A DNA stretch of 26,489 nt from JACMLD01 sp039915085 (GCA_039915085.1 JBDSOC010000117.1:1-26489), one strand, 5' to 3'. Counted from the stretch's first letter, positions 1 to 6,707 are shown. Numbers and translations: made by a program. Notes: generated from the letters alone by a model not told the origin.

Positions 1-236
1 TCATCTTTACAATATTTTAAATTCTTTATTATGGCAGGCAGGTTTTTTACCACCTCAATAAACCCCATAAAAGCCAGTTGCCGGGAATGCTTTACCAGTG
101 TAGCGCCAGCCTGCTGCATCATCTCTCCACCCCAGCAACGGATATCCGCCTGTGTATCCAGTTTTCGTATTTCTTTAATAAGATTGCTGCCATGCAAATC
201 TCCGGAAGCCTCTCCGGCTATGATATAATAACGCAT
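1..236 (-). CDS. lpxB: Lipid-A-disaccharide synthase, N-terminal part (cut by window edge)
   Basis: The reading frame starts at the ATG at 236 and runs leftward off the window with no stop, giving about 78 residues. It opens MRYYIIAGEASGDLHGSNL, the characteristic N-terminal LpxB signature (GEASGDLHG), followed by a WGGEMMQQAGA segment and a FMGFIEVVKNLP segment that are both typical of the family. LpxB is a peripheral membrane GT19 glycosyltransferase that joins UDP-2,3-diacylglucosamine and lipid X to make the lipid A disaccharide. It lies 67 bases after the LptG-like permease gene on the same strand, so the two are probably co-transcribed and both serve lipopolysaccharide biogenesis. The spacer between them holds a short AAAATTC tandem repeat. 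About 80% of the protein lies outside the window. Confidence 0.92.
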   Translation of the reverse strand, partial: MRYYIIAGEASGDLHGSNLIKEIRKLDTQADIRCWGGEMMQQAGATLVKHSRQLAFMGFIEVVKNLPAIIKNLKYCKD

Positions 237-245
237 TGTTGTTGG

Positions 246-271
246 GAAATTCAAAATTCAAAATTCAAAAG
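246..271. repeat. Short AAAATTC tandem repeat
   Basis: Two full copies of AAAATTC (253-259, 260-266) plus a partial copy before and after sit in the spacer between the permease gene and lpxB. It is simple-sequence DNA with no visible function and could vary in copy number between strains. Confidence 0.6.
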
Positions 272-303
272 CCTTCATCACAAAATACTACAATCAGCAA
301 TTA

Positions 304-1395
304 CTATTTCGGTGCTTTCCGGTAAACAAAAAAAGTAATTACCATAAAAATAATATTGGGCAACCAGGCAGCAAGCATTGGATGCAGCTGCCCTTTGCTG
401 GAAAAAACAATGGAAAACCTGTCCATTATTACAAATGTTGCGGCAGCTACTATACCAAATGCCAAATGCAATCCACTGCCACCACGGGTTTTACGGCTGG
501 CTACTACTGCACCCAGCAAAGTTAATATTACAACTGAAAAAGGCGTGGCTATGCGGCGATAATATTCAACCTTATAGGTATTTAATCCTTCAGTGCCCCT
601 CATTTCTTCCATACTGATAAACTGTTTCAAATCCGGGGAAGTAAGTTTGTCTTTCAGGTATTCATCCCTTCGCAAATCTTTGGGTGTAATGCTGAGTTTA
701 AGGTTCATTACCGGCAGTTGTTTTACCGTTTCATGAATACCATCGATCTGCCGCTCTATGGCATTTTCTACTTTCCAGTTTTTGTGGGCGGTATCCCATT
801 TAATAGACTCGCCACGCAGGTTATAATATACTTTGTTGCCTTTTATTTTTTGCAGAAAAAACCCACTGGATACTTTATTGGCGGTATCGTAATAACGGAT
901 GGCCACATAAGTATTGGGATCTGATTTGAGGTAAAACGTAGTGTTGGATACCTGGCCGTTATAGTAAGAACTGTTATTATCAATGTACCTCACCTGGAAG
1001 TCGCTGCGTATGCCATTGCCTTTGGGAAACACAAACATATTGCAGTACCATAGCAATAGTCCCAACAGGCAGCCCCCAATAAAATAAGGCCGTAAAAAAC
1101 GCCGGTAACGTACGCCGTTGGCCAGTATAGCCACTATTTCTGACCGCCCCGCAAGTTTGGATGTAAAATAAATGACCGCAATAAAAACCATCAGCGGAAA
1201 GATCATAGATATGATAAAAGGAACAAACCCAATATAATATTTAGTAATGATTTGCGAAGACGTTAGCCCCGACTTCACAAAATCATCTGCTTTTTCACTG
1301 CTGTCAATTACAACGGAAATAACAGTAAGCGCCAGAATGGTAAATACAAAGGTGATTAAGAAGTTTTTTATTATATACCGGTCAAGAATTTTCAT
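304..1395 (-). CDS. lptG: LptF/LptG family permease (YjgP/YjgQ), lipopolysaccharide export
   Basis: A 363-residue protein of the YjgP/YjgQ family, the inner-membrane permeases that with LptB and LptC lift lipopolysaccharide out of the membrane. The N-terminus (MKILDRYIIKNFLITFVFTI) is typical. Membrane segments lie at roughly residues 12-32, 55-77 and 97-117. A soluble periplasmic beta-rich domain fills about 120-270, and three further membrane segments end the protein at a VVILTLLGAVVASRK stretch and after it. The reading frame is open one codon further, but that codon is TTG, so the ATG at 1395 is the start. The TATTTTTG box at 1432-1439 fits as its promoter. lpxB follows on the same strand. 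Whether this copy is LptF or LptG cannot be decided from sequence alone; many Bacteroidota list such proteins under either name. Confidence 0.9.
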   Translation of the reverse strand: MKILDRYIIKNFLITFVFTILALTVISVVIDSSEKADDFVKSGLTSSQIITKYYIGFVPFIISMIFPLMVFIAVIYFTSKLAGRSEIVAILANGVRYRRFLRPYFIGGCLLGLLLWYCNMFVFPKGNGIRSDFQVRYIDNNSSYYNGQVSNTTFYLKSDPNTYVAIRYYDTANKVSSGFFLQKIKGNKVYYNLRGESIKWDTAHKNWKVENAIERQIDGIHETVKQLPVMNLKLSITPKDLRRDEYLKDKLTSPDLKQFISMEEMRGTEGLNTYKVEYYRRIATPFSVVILTLLGAVVASRKTRGGSGLHLAFGIVAAATFVIMDRFSIVFSSKGQLHPMLAAWLPNIIFMVITFFVYRKAPK

Positions 1396-1431
1396 CAAAG
1401 CATATCAATATCTGGTGGCTGGGTTAACGCT

Positions 1432-1439
1432 CAAAAATA
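1432..1439 (-). promoter_or_regulatory. Candidate -7 box for the lptG-like gene
   Basis: On the minus strand this reads TATTTTTG, an exact match to the Bacteroidota TAnnTTTG element, about 36 bases before the ATG at 1395. No clear upstream TTG partner is visible, so the call rests on the box and its position. Confidence 0.45.
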
Positions 1440-1489
1440 GGGTAAAATTTGTTGTGGATAAGTTATAGTAAATAGCGGCGATGTTTCAA

Positions 1490-1800
1490 TTAATCATAAT
1501 GGTAGGGCGTCACGGGACATTCACAAAGACATAACCCCTGTCAGTCCCTGGAATATAGACTTTGTAATTTTTTTGAAGCGATACACGGGGATTGCTTCGC
1601 AATTTGCTTCTCCGTTAGCGTTTCAATTCCGGAAAAATATCGTTGAACTATGTTTTTGGGTGATTTTAAGTCCCCGTGAATCACAAAAATGCGGGGTAGC
1701 ACAAATTGCAAAGCAATTTTCTCTGTGTGCCCTGCCAGAATAGGATAGTAAAATTTACAGGGACTCAAAATGTAATAAGAATATACCTGTACCGCCGTGC
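1490..1800. repeat. Spacer with nested inverted repeats, probably a dispersed element or remnant
   Basis: This part of the 696-base stretch between the lptG-like gene and the next gene is full of paired inverted sequences. AGTCCCTG at 1543-1550 matches CAGGGACT at 1758-1765. CACGGGGA at 1584-1591 matches TCCCCGTG at 1671-1678. Local hairpins are ATTGC-TTC-GCAAT at 1591-1603 and AAATTGC-AAA-GCAATTT at 1703-1719. A 94-codon frame crosses it on the minus strand, but its protein has no recognisable domain and follows the palindromes, so I treat it as non-coding. It may be a member of a genome-wide intergenic repeat family; that is inference. Confidence 0.4.
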
Positions 1801-2091
1801 CTCTGTGGTTCAATGAAGCATTCAAAGTGAGACATTACCGAAATAGCCTGTTACCTGCTGTTACAGAGTTAGAAGGGAATAAAAAAAAATCTATTATATT
1901 TGAATCCTGTCAATATATTACTGTTCCGGCGGCAATATATTGTTATAATACCCATGCTTGCAGAAGGCAACCGGCTTTTATAATTGTTTTTGATGTAAAA
2001 AAATCATTTAAAACACACGGCAAAAGCGCCGGGTTCGTCCCAACCGGATTAAATACTTATTAAAACTGCACACACAGTCAAATTGTTCTTA
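1801..2091. other. Rest of the spacer, with one possible promoter box
   Basis: No convincing gene. On the plus strand TATATTTG at 1895-1902 matches TAnnTTTG exactly but lacks an obvious TTG partner and would give a leader of about 185 bases for the gene at 2092. CAATATATT occurs twice as a direct repeat (1911-1919 and 1933-1941). An 88-codon plus-strand frame here has no recognisable features. Confidence 0.3.
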
Positions 2092-2439
2092 ATGAGGAAA
2101 AACAGTGTTCCAGGTTTAGCCAGTGCAGACAACTCTTCATCTTTTGCAGTACTTGTAAGACGGTACCGCTGGGTAATTATCTGGTGCCTGTTTCACGTTT
2201 GTGCATTGTTACTCTCCTATAATGAAATCAGGTTTTTTAATACGTCCGGCGAACCAAGAACTGATAAATTCTGGCCATTTGTAAAATTTACCTATCCTTA
2301 TTTTCTGCCCGATGACAATGCCACTTATTTTAAATTTAACGGCTTTTTTACGCAGTACGACTGGACCGAATTCAGCTTCTATACCGGCACCGTAATATTC
2401 TTAATTATACTGGTACATGTCTACCGGAAATCTGAATAA
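2092..2439 (+). CDS. Small two-helix membrane protein of unknown function
   Basis: A 115-residue protein that I do not recognise as a named family. Starting at the ATG at 2092 (a TTG three codons earlier is possible but less likely), it has a hydrophilic N-terminus, a membrane segment near residues 27-46 (WVIIWCLFHVCALLLSY), an extracytoplasmic aromatic loop of about 45 residues with FWPFVKFTYPYF and FFTQYDWTEF, and a second membrane segment near 92-111 (FYTGTVIFLIILVHVY). Both ends are probably cytoplasmic, since basic residues flank the helices. It stands alone on the plus strand between two minus-strand genes, and its end converges with tgt 40 bases away. Composition and codon use look coding. 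Similar short aromatic-rich membrane proteins are common in Bacteroidota, but no function can be given. Confidence 0.7.
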   Translation: MRKNSVPGLASADNSSSFAVLVRRYRWVIIWCLFHVCALLLSYNEIRFFNTSGEPRTDKFWPFVKFTYPYFLPDDNATYFKFNGFFTQYDWTEFSFYTGTVIFLIILVHVYRKSE

Positions 2440-2479
2440 AGCATGCGCATGGCGGTAAGCCCCACACCATGAATATTCA

Positions 2480-3619
2480 TTACAGGCGTTGTTTCAGTAC
2501 AGGTATCAGTTCATTTTTCCAGCTAACAAAATCGCCCTGCCGGATATGGTTTCTGGCCTCCCCCACCAGCCATAAATAAAACGCCAGGTTGTGAATACTG
2601 GCAATCGTTAATCCCAAAATTTCTTTTGATTTCAGAAGATGCCTTAAATAAGCTTTATTGTAAAAATTACTCAGCTCAGCGGGTATGCCATCATCAATAA
2701 CAGAAAAATCTTTCTCCCATTTTTTATTATCGATATTAATAACACCCTTACTGGTAAACAACATCGCATTGCGTCCGTTGCGGGTAGGCATCACACAATC
2801 AAACATATCAATGCCCAGGGCAATGCTTTCCAATATATTCCAGGGCGTACCCACACCCATCAGGTAGCGGGGTTTATCTGCCGGCAGTATGCTACAGCAA
2901 AGGTCGCAGTATTCATACATCATTTCTTCCGGCTCACCTACGCTTAATCCCCCAATAGCATTGCCCGTTGCATTTTTTGATGCAACAAACTCAGCGGAGG
3001 CTTTGCGCAAATCTGCATAAGTACTGCCCTGTACAATTGGAAACAAATTCTGGGTATACCCGTATTTCCCAGGTGTATTATCAAAATGTGTGATGCACCT
3101 GTCCAGCCAGGCATGTGTCAATTCCATGCTTTTTTTCGCATAATTGTAATCACTGGGATAAGGCGGGCATTCATCAAAGGCCATAATAATATCGCCACCA
3201 ATAATCCGCTGTATATCCATTACACTTTCTGGTGTAAATAAATGTTTGCTGCCATCAATATGGCTTTGAAATACGACGCCGTCCTGTGAAATTTTCCTGT
3301 TGGCTGCCAGTGAAAAAACCTGGTAACCGCCGCTATCGGTAAGAATGGGTTTATGCCATCCGTTAAATTTGTGCAGGCCCCCGGCTGCTTCAAGTACTTC
3401 CAGGCCAGGGCGAAGGTATAAATGGTAGGTATTGCCCAGAATTATTTGTGCTTTTACATCCTGCAATAATTGCTGCTGGGAGACTGCTTTTACACTGCCC
3501 GCAGTACCCACCGGCATAAAGACAGGAGTAAGTATTTCACCGTGATCGGTATTAATTTTTCCTGCACGTGCCTTTGAAAGATTATCTGTAGCCTGTAATT
3601 CAAATTGTAATGCTGCCAT
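2480..3619 (-). CDS. tgt: tRNA-guanine(34) transglycosylase
   Basis: A 379-residue enzyme that swaps guanine 34 of GU(N)-anticodon tRNAs for preQ1 in queuosine synthesis. Family marks are TPVFMPVGTAGSVK near the N-terminus, DSGGYQVFSL, FDECPPYPSDYNYAKKSME, IGGLSVGEP, and LGIDMFDCVMPTRNGRNA, whose first Asp after GI is the expected nucleophile. The frame extends seven codons upstream, but that first codon is TTG; the ATG at 3619 begins MAALQFELQ and fits the family. The C-terminal region keeps KAYLRHL and the SIHNL histidine, but the CxCxxC zinc ligands seen in the E. coli enzyme are replaced by a cysteine-free stretch (DDGIPAELSNFYN). Residue 280-on positions otherwise align. The gene is convergent with the small membrane protein gene. 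Confidence 0.95.
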   Translation of the reverse strand: MAALQFELQATDNLSKARAGKINTDHGEILTPVFMPVGTAGSVKAVSQQQLLQDVKAQIILGNTYHLYLRPGLEVLEAAGGLHKFNGWHKPILTDSGGYQVFSLAANRKISQDGVVFQSHIDGSKHLFTPESVMDIQRIIGGDIIMAFDECPPYPSDYNYAKKSMELTHAWLDRCITHFDNTPGKYGYTQNLFPIVQGSTYADLRKASAEFVASKNATGNAIGGLSVGEPEEMMYEYCDLCCSILPADKPRYLMGVGTPWNILESIALGIDMFDCVMPTRNGRNAMLFTSKGVINIDNKKWEKDFSVIDDGIPAELSNFYNKAYLRHLLKSKEILGLTIASIHNLAFYLWLVGEARNHIRQGDFVSWKNELIPVLKQRL

Positions 3620-3640
3620 AAAGCCTGCAATATAATTCAA

Positions 3641-3965
3641 TTGCTGGTGCTGGTCCCGATGTTTCGCGGGCGGTTTTTGACGATTGTGCCGCTAAAAAAA
3701 TGATTAAAAACCGATGATCCGCAATAGAAAAATCAGGAGCCGGTCTGTAGTCACTTTTCCGGGCATTCTTGCGTCGCACGCTGGTACGGCAACGCTTTAT
3801 TGAACTTCAGGCTGCTGAATCAAATATTCCGGCTCCGGCAATTATAAATGCCGAATAAAATCTCAACACCAAAAAATCCTCAAATCAGCAATCTTTCTCC
3901 AAAATCAGCCATCATTATGTTATTTTCGCAGCCAATTTGCATACTCCCCCTAAACCACTGACTGC
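3641..3965. other. Divergent intergenic region between tgt and the glycosyltransferase
   Basis: No gene seen in these 325 bases. It contains an 8-base inverted pair, GGAGCCGG at 3736-3743 and CCGGCTCC at 3829-3836, enclosing a GC-richer patch (GCGTCGCACGCTGGTACGGC) unlike the AT-rich surroundings; this may be a repeat remnant. The right end holds the promoter candidate for the glycosyltransferase. Confidence 0.4.
3921..3928 (+). promoter_or_regulatory. Candidate -7 box for the glycosyltransferase gene
   Basis: TATTTTCG differs from TAnnTTTG at one position and lies 37 bases before the ATG at 3966. A weak TTTC lies 23 bases upstream. The same TTTTCGC string occurs before ruvA. Confidence 0.35.
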
Positions 3966-5102
3966 ATGAATTTAATTGCGCAACTGAGACTACATATGTG
4001 GGAAATATTTTTTTACCTTTTTGCAATTATTACTGCCATACAATTAGTGTATTATGGCTGGTTTTTTCGCAGGGTGGCTTTTTTTAAGAAAAAAGAAAAA
4101 GAAAAATCACAACAGCATCCTGTAAGCGTAATTGTATGCGCCAGGGATGAAGCCGGCAATCTGGCATTTAACCTGCCCGGCGTACTGGTTCAAACCTATC
4201 CCACCACGCATGAAGTAATTGTAGTAAATGACAACAGTATCGATGAGACAAAATACCTGCTGGATGAATTAAAAAAAACTTTTAAACACCTTCAGGCGGT
4301 TAATCTTGATTACGAAGCCAAACTGATTCCCGGAAAGAAATATCCTTTGTCTATTGGTATAAAAGAAGCAAAACATGAAGTGGTATTATTAACTGATGCG
4401 GACTGTATGCCGGCTACTGAATTCTGGTTACAAAAAATGCAGGATGGTTATTCAGATGGTATTGAAATAGTGCTGGGTTATGGCTCGTACAACAAAAGGC
4501 CGGGCTTATTAAATAAACTCATACGTTTTGAAACTTTTCATACGGCGTTACAATACCTTTCTTATGCGCTGGCGGGTACGCCCTATATGGGTGTGGGCAG
4601 AAACTTATCATACACAAAAAGATTATTTTTTCAGAATAAAGGATTTTCATCGCTCAATCATGTTACAGGAGGCGATGATGATTTATTTATAAACATGGTA
4701 GCAACAAAAAATAATACAGCAGTAGTAATAGATCCTGAAGCCATTACTTTATCGGAACCAAAAAAGACCTGGGAAGACTGGATACGCCAGAAAACAAGGC
4801 ATTATACAACGGGTAAATTTTATAAAGGCAAACATCGTTTTTTACTGGGTCTGTACGCATTTACACATTTTCTTTTTTACCCGCTTTTTATTACAAGTCT
4901 TTTATTCTTCGACTGGCGCATTGCATTGGGTATATTTTTATTGCGCTTTATTACGCAGGCATGGATCTTTTATAAAAGCATGGAAAAATTAAATGAAAAA
5001 GATTTATGGCCATGGTGGTGGTTATTTGATATGTGGATGTTTGTGTATTATCTCATCTTTGCACCTGCACTATGGAAAAAACCAAGGAAAAACTGGCACT
5101 GA
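3966..5102 (+). CDS. Membrane-bound family 2 glycosyltransferase
   Basis: A 378-residue processive-type GT2 enzyme. An N-terminal membrane helix (about residues 12-34) is followed by a basic linker and a GT-A domain that begins PVSVIVCARDEAGNL (52-66). Catalytic marks are VVNDNS near 86-91, LLTDADC with the DxD motif at 144-146, GGDDDLF at 235-241 (the acceptor-side acidic motif), and RQKTRHY at 274-280, in the place of the QxxRW motif of hyaluronan/cellulose-type synthases. Two or three membrane helices end the protein (about 293-335 and 351-370). It probably uses a nucleotide sugar at the cytoplasmic face to build a glycolipid or polysaccharide; the product cannot be read from sequence. Its last 31 bases overlap the start of rsmG. 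Confidence 0.88.
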   Translation: MNLIAQLRLHMWEIFFYLFAIITAIQLVYYGWFFRRVAFFKKKEKEKSQQHPVSVIVCARDEAGNLAFNLPGVLVQTYPTTHEVIVVNDNSIDETKYLLDELKKTFKHLQAVNLDYEAKLIPGKKYPLSIGIKEAKHEVVLLTDADCMPATEFWLQKMQDGYSDGIEIVLGYGSYNKRPGLLNKLIRFETFHTALQYLSYALAGTPYMGVGRNLSYTKRLFFQNKGFSSLNHVTGGDDDLFINMVATKNNTAVVIDPEAITLSEPKKTWEDWIRQKTRHYTTGKFYKGKHRFLLGLYAFTHFLFYPLFITSLLFFDWRIALGIFLLRFITQAWIFYKSMEKLNEKDLWPWWWLFDMWMFVYYLIFAPALWKKPRKNWH

Positions 5103-5722
5103 TCTTAAAATATTTTGGCGACTTTACTGCGCAACAGGTGCAGCAATTTGTTGCACTGGAAGAACTTTACAAAGAATGGAACAGTAAGATCAATGTTATC
5201 TCAAGGAAGGATATTGACAGCTTATATGAGAAACATGTATTGCACGCACTCAGCGTCGCCGCTGTTTTTAAATGTGCACCTGAAACAGAAATATTGGATC
5301 TTGGCACAGGCGGAGGTTTTCCGGGAATACCATTGGCTATTTTTTTTCCGGAAGTAAAATTTCATCTTGCTGACAGTATTGGAAAAAAATTAAAAGTGGT
5401 GGATGCTGTTGTTGCTGCCATTGATCTTAAAAATGTAACTACACAACATACAAGGGCAGAAGATATTAAAAATAGAAAATTCGATGCGGTGGTATCACGG
5501 GCTGTAGCACCATTGGGTGATTTATGGAGATGGTCTAAGCCGCTAATCAGAAAAAAAACAAATGTAAACAGCAATACAATCAATGGTTTAATTTGTTTGA
5601 AAGGTGGTGATCTTGCACAGGAAATTTCTGAAAGCAGATCCCGGCCACGCATTATAGAAATACATGATTTATTTAAAGAAGATTTTTTCAAAGACAAATA
5701 CCTTCTACATGTTTACGCGTAG
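5072..5722 (+). CDS. rsmG: 16S rRNA (guanine527-N7) methyltransferase
   Basis: A 216-residue GidB/RsmG protein that makes m7G527 in the 530 loop of 16S rRNA. The SAM-binding signature LDLGTGGGFPGIPLAIFFP is complete, preceded by the family segment YKEWNSKINVISRKD and followed by LADSIGKKLKVV, DAVVSRAVAPL and CLKGGDLAQE, all typical. The ATG at 5072 (MEKTKEKL) is chosen over a longer frame because the extra residues read as the antisense-free continuation of the glycosyltransferase's C-terminal membrane code rather than RsmG. The start lies inside the end of the glycosyltransferase gene, suggesting translational coupling. A box CATCTTTG at 5053-5060 could also give it a weak promoter of its own. 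Loss of RsmG is known to give low-level streptomycin resistance in other bacteria. Confidence 0.95.
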   Translation: MEKTKEKLALILKYFGDFTAQQVQQFVALEELYKEWNSKINVISRKDIDSLYEKHVLHALSVAAVFKCAPETEILDLGTGGGFPGIPLAIFFPEVKFHLADSIGKKLKVVDAVVAAIDLKNVTTQHTRAEDIKNRKFDAVVSRAVAPLGDLWRWSKPLIRKKTNVNSNTINGLICLKGGDLAQEISESRSRPRIIEIHDLFKEDFFKDKYLLHVYA

Positions 5723-5731
5723 CAGGTATAT

Positions 5732-5746
5732 TACCACTTTGTGGTA
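5732..5746. promoter_or_regulatory. Palindromic operator candidate upstream of the response regulator gene
   Basis: TACCAC-TTT-GTGGTA is a perfect 6-base-arm inverted repeat. Its left arm with the next base, TACCACT, fits the NarL heptamer TACYNMT. Its centre is about 43 bases before the ATG at 5782, just upstream of the likely -33 element. The right arm runs into GTGGTATTG (5741-5749), a 9-mer repeated at 6501-6509. Confidence 0.5.
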
Positions 5747-5777
5747 TTGTGATTTATCATAAATAACTGCAACTTTG
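5747..5777 (+). promoter_or_regulatory. Candidate promoter of the response regulator gene
   Basis: TTG at 5747-5749, 20 bases, then CAACTTTG at 5770-5777 (one mismatch to TAnnTTTG). The ATG follows only four bases later, so the mRNA would be leaderless or nearly so. Confidence 0.45.
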
Positions 5778-5781
5778 CACA

Positions 5782-6426
5782 ATGACGATAACAGTTTGCA
5801 TTGTCGATGACAATAAAGATATACGCTCTGCCCTTGAGCAAATTATAATTATGTCTGATGGCTATCGCCTGCTGGGAAGTTTTTCCAGTGCAGAGGAAGC
5901 GATAGAAAAAATACCTGCATTAAGTCCGCAAGTAGTTTTAATGGATATCAACCTCGGGGGAATGAGTGGTATTGAATGTGTGCGCCGGTTAAAACCCATG
6001 CACCCGGACATTTTATATATGATGTGTACGGTGTATGAGGAAGACGAAAAGATATTTGAAGCCCTGAGTGCTGGTGCCAACGGGTACATTCTTAAAAAGA
6101 CAGCCCCCGGTAAATTATTGGAAGCTATTAAGGAACTGAATGAAGGCGGTGCCCCTATGAGCAGCCAGATTGCACGTAAAGTAGTTGCCGCTTTCCGGGG
6201 CAAGACACTTTCCGAAGGCCCGGTTCAGGAAGAAAAATCCATCAGTCTTCTGTCTGGCAGGGAAAAAGAAATATTAGAGCATTTATCAAAAGGTTTATTA
6301 TACAAAGAGATAGCTAACAATCTCTTTATCAGCCCCGAAACCGTTCGCAAACACGTATATCATATATACGAAAAATTGCACGTAAATAACAGGGTGGAGG
6401 CCGTAAACAAATATTTCGGCAGGTAA
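5782..6426 (+). CDS. NarL/LuxR-family response regulator, orphan
   Basis: A 214-residue two-domain regulator. The receiver domain (about 1-125) has the acidic pair D9-D10, the phosphoacceptor D55 in VVLMDINLGG, T83 and K105 in NGYILKKT, so it should be phosphorylatable. The C-terminal LuxR-type helix-turn-helix spans about 150-212: LLSGREKEILEHLSKGL, YKEIANNLFISPETVRKHV and YEKLHVNNRVEAV. No histidine kinase gene is adjacent, so its partner is encoded elsewhere. The start ATG fits tightly after the CAACTTTG box. A palindrome overlaps its promoter region, and a near-copy occurs just past the gene, which suggests autoregulation and a second target immediately downstream; that is inference from sequence alone. 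Confidence 0.92.
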   Translation: MTITVCIVDDNKDIRSALEQIIIMSDGYRLLGSFSSAEEAIEKIPALSPQVVLMDINLGGMSGIECVRRLKPMHPDILYMMCTVYEEDEKIFEALSAGANGYILKKTAPGKLLEAIKELNEGGAPMSSQIARKVVAAFRGKTLSEGPVQEEKSISLLSGREKEILEHLSKGLLYKEIANNLFISPETVRKHVYHIYEKLHVNNRVEAVNKYFGR

Positions 6427-6490
6427 TATCCGGATCTGTTTAATGTGTTTAGCCTTTCCATCGATATTTATAAACACCTTGTATTATAAA

Positions 6491-6506
6491 TACTACTAAA
6501 GTGGTA
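6491..6506. promoter_or_regulatory. Second NarL-like inverted site, upstream of the 40-codon ORF
   Basis: TACTACT-AA-AGTGGTA is an inverted pair of heptamers with a 2-base spacer. Both heptamers (TACTACT and, on the other strand, TACCACT) fit the NarL consensus TACYNMT, and the 7-2-7 spacing is the one NarL dimers prefer in Enterobacteria. The right arm continues into GTGGTATTG, shared with the site upstream of the response regulator gene. Confidence 0.45.
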
Positions 6507-6537
6507 TTGCAGCATTCCCGCTGAGTATCTACTTTTA
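6507..6537 (+). promoter_or_regulatory. Candidate promoter of the 40-codon ORF
   Basis: TTG at 6507-6509, 20 bases, then TACTTTTA at 6530-6537 (one mismatch to TAnnTTTG). The distance from GTGGTATTG to the box is identical to that before the response regulator gene. Transcription would start near 6542 and reach the terminator at 6674-6707, giving an RNA of about 165 bases. Confidence 0.4.
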
Positions 6538-6552
6538 TGTTGCAAAAAAGGG

Positions 6553-6675
6553 ATGCTTAGCAACAAATACTGTAAAACCATTATACCTTACCTTCTGTCA
6601 TTTACAGACTTTTACTATGAAATAATTTTGTTTTTGCAAAAGCCCAAAAATGAATTTACCTGTTTACGCAATTAA
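6553..6675 (+). CDS. Candidate small protein, 40 residues, possibly regulated by the neighbouring response regulator
   Basis: An ATG at 6553 opens 40 codons ending with TAA at 6673-6675, directly at the foot of the terminator stem. The peptide begins MLSNKYCKTIIPYLLS, has an aromatic and aliphatic middle (DFYYEIILFLQK) and a short polar tail with a second cysteine (C7 and C37). It would sit about 11 bases into the transcript predicted from the promoter at 6507-6537. A frame of this length can arise by chance, so the support is the arrangement: conserved promoter module, close start, and stop at the terminator. If it is not translated, the same stretch could be a small RNA or simply a regulator 3' region. 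No family is recognised. Confidence 0.35.
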   Translation: MLSNKYCKTIIPYLLSFTDFYYEIILFLQKPKNEFTCLRN

Positions 6676-6707
6676 AAAGCCGTCACGCAAATGTGTGACG
6701 GCTTTTT
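6674..6707. terminator. Bidirectional Rho-independent terminator
   Basis: AAAAAGCCGTCAC (6674-6686) pairs perfectly with GTGACGGCTTTTT (6695-6707) around an 8-base loop. The A and T runs on both sides let it serve the plus-strand response regulator/small ORF and the minus-strand metallopeptidase, which converge here. Confidence 0.9.

Noticed and set aside
1541..1825. 94-codon minus-strand frame in the lptG upstream spacer
   Set aside because: Its sequence is dictated by nested palindromes, has no recognisable domain and no promoter in place; treated as part of a repeat.
1797..2063. 88-codon plus-strand frame
   Set aside because: Low-complexity, no family features, lies in spacer with direct repeats; more likely chance.
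5862..6203. Long frame antisense to the response regulator gene
   Set aside because: Shadow of a clearly coding gene in the other strand; no domain.
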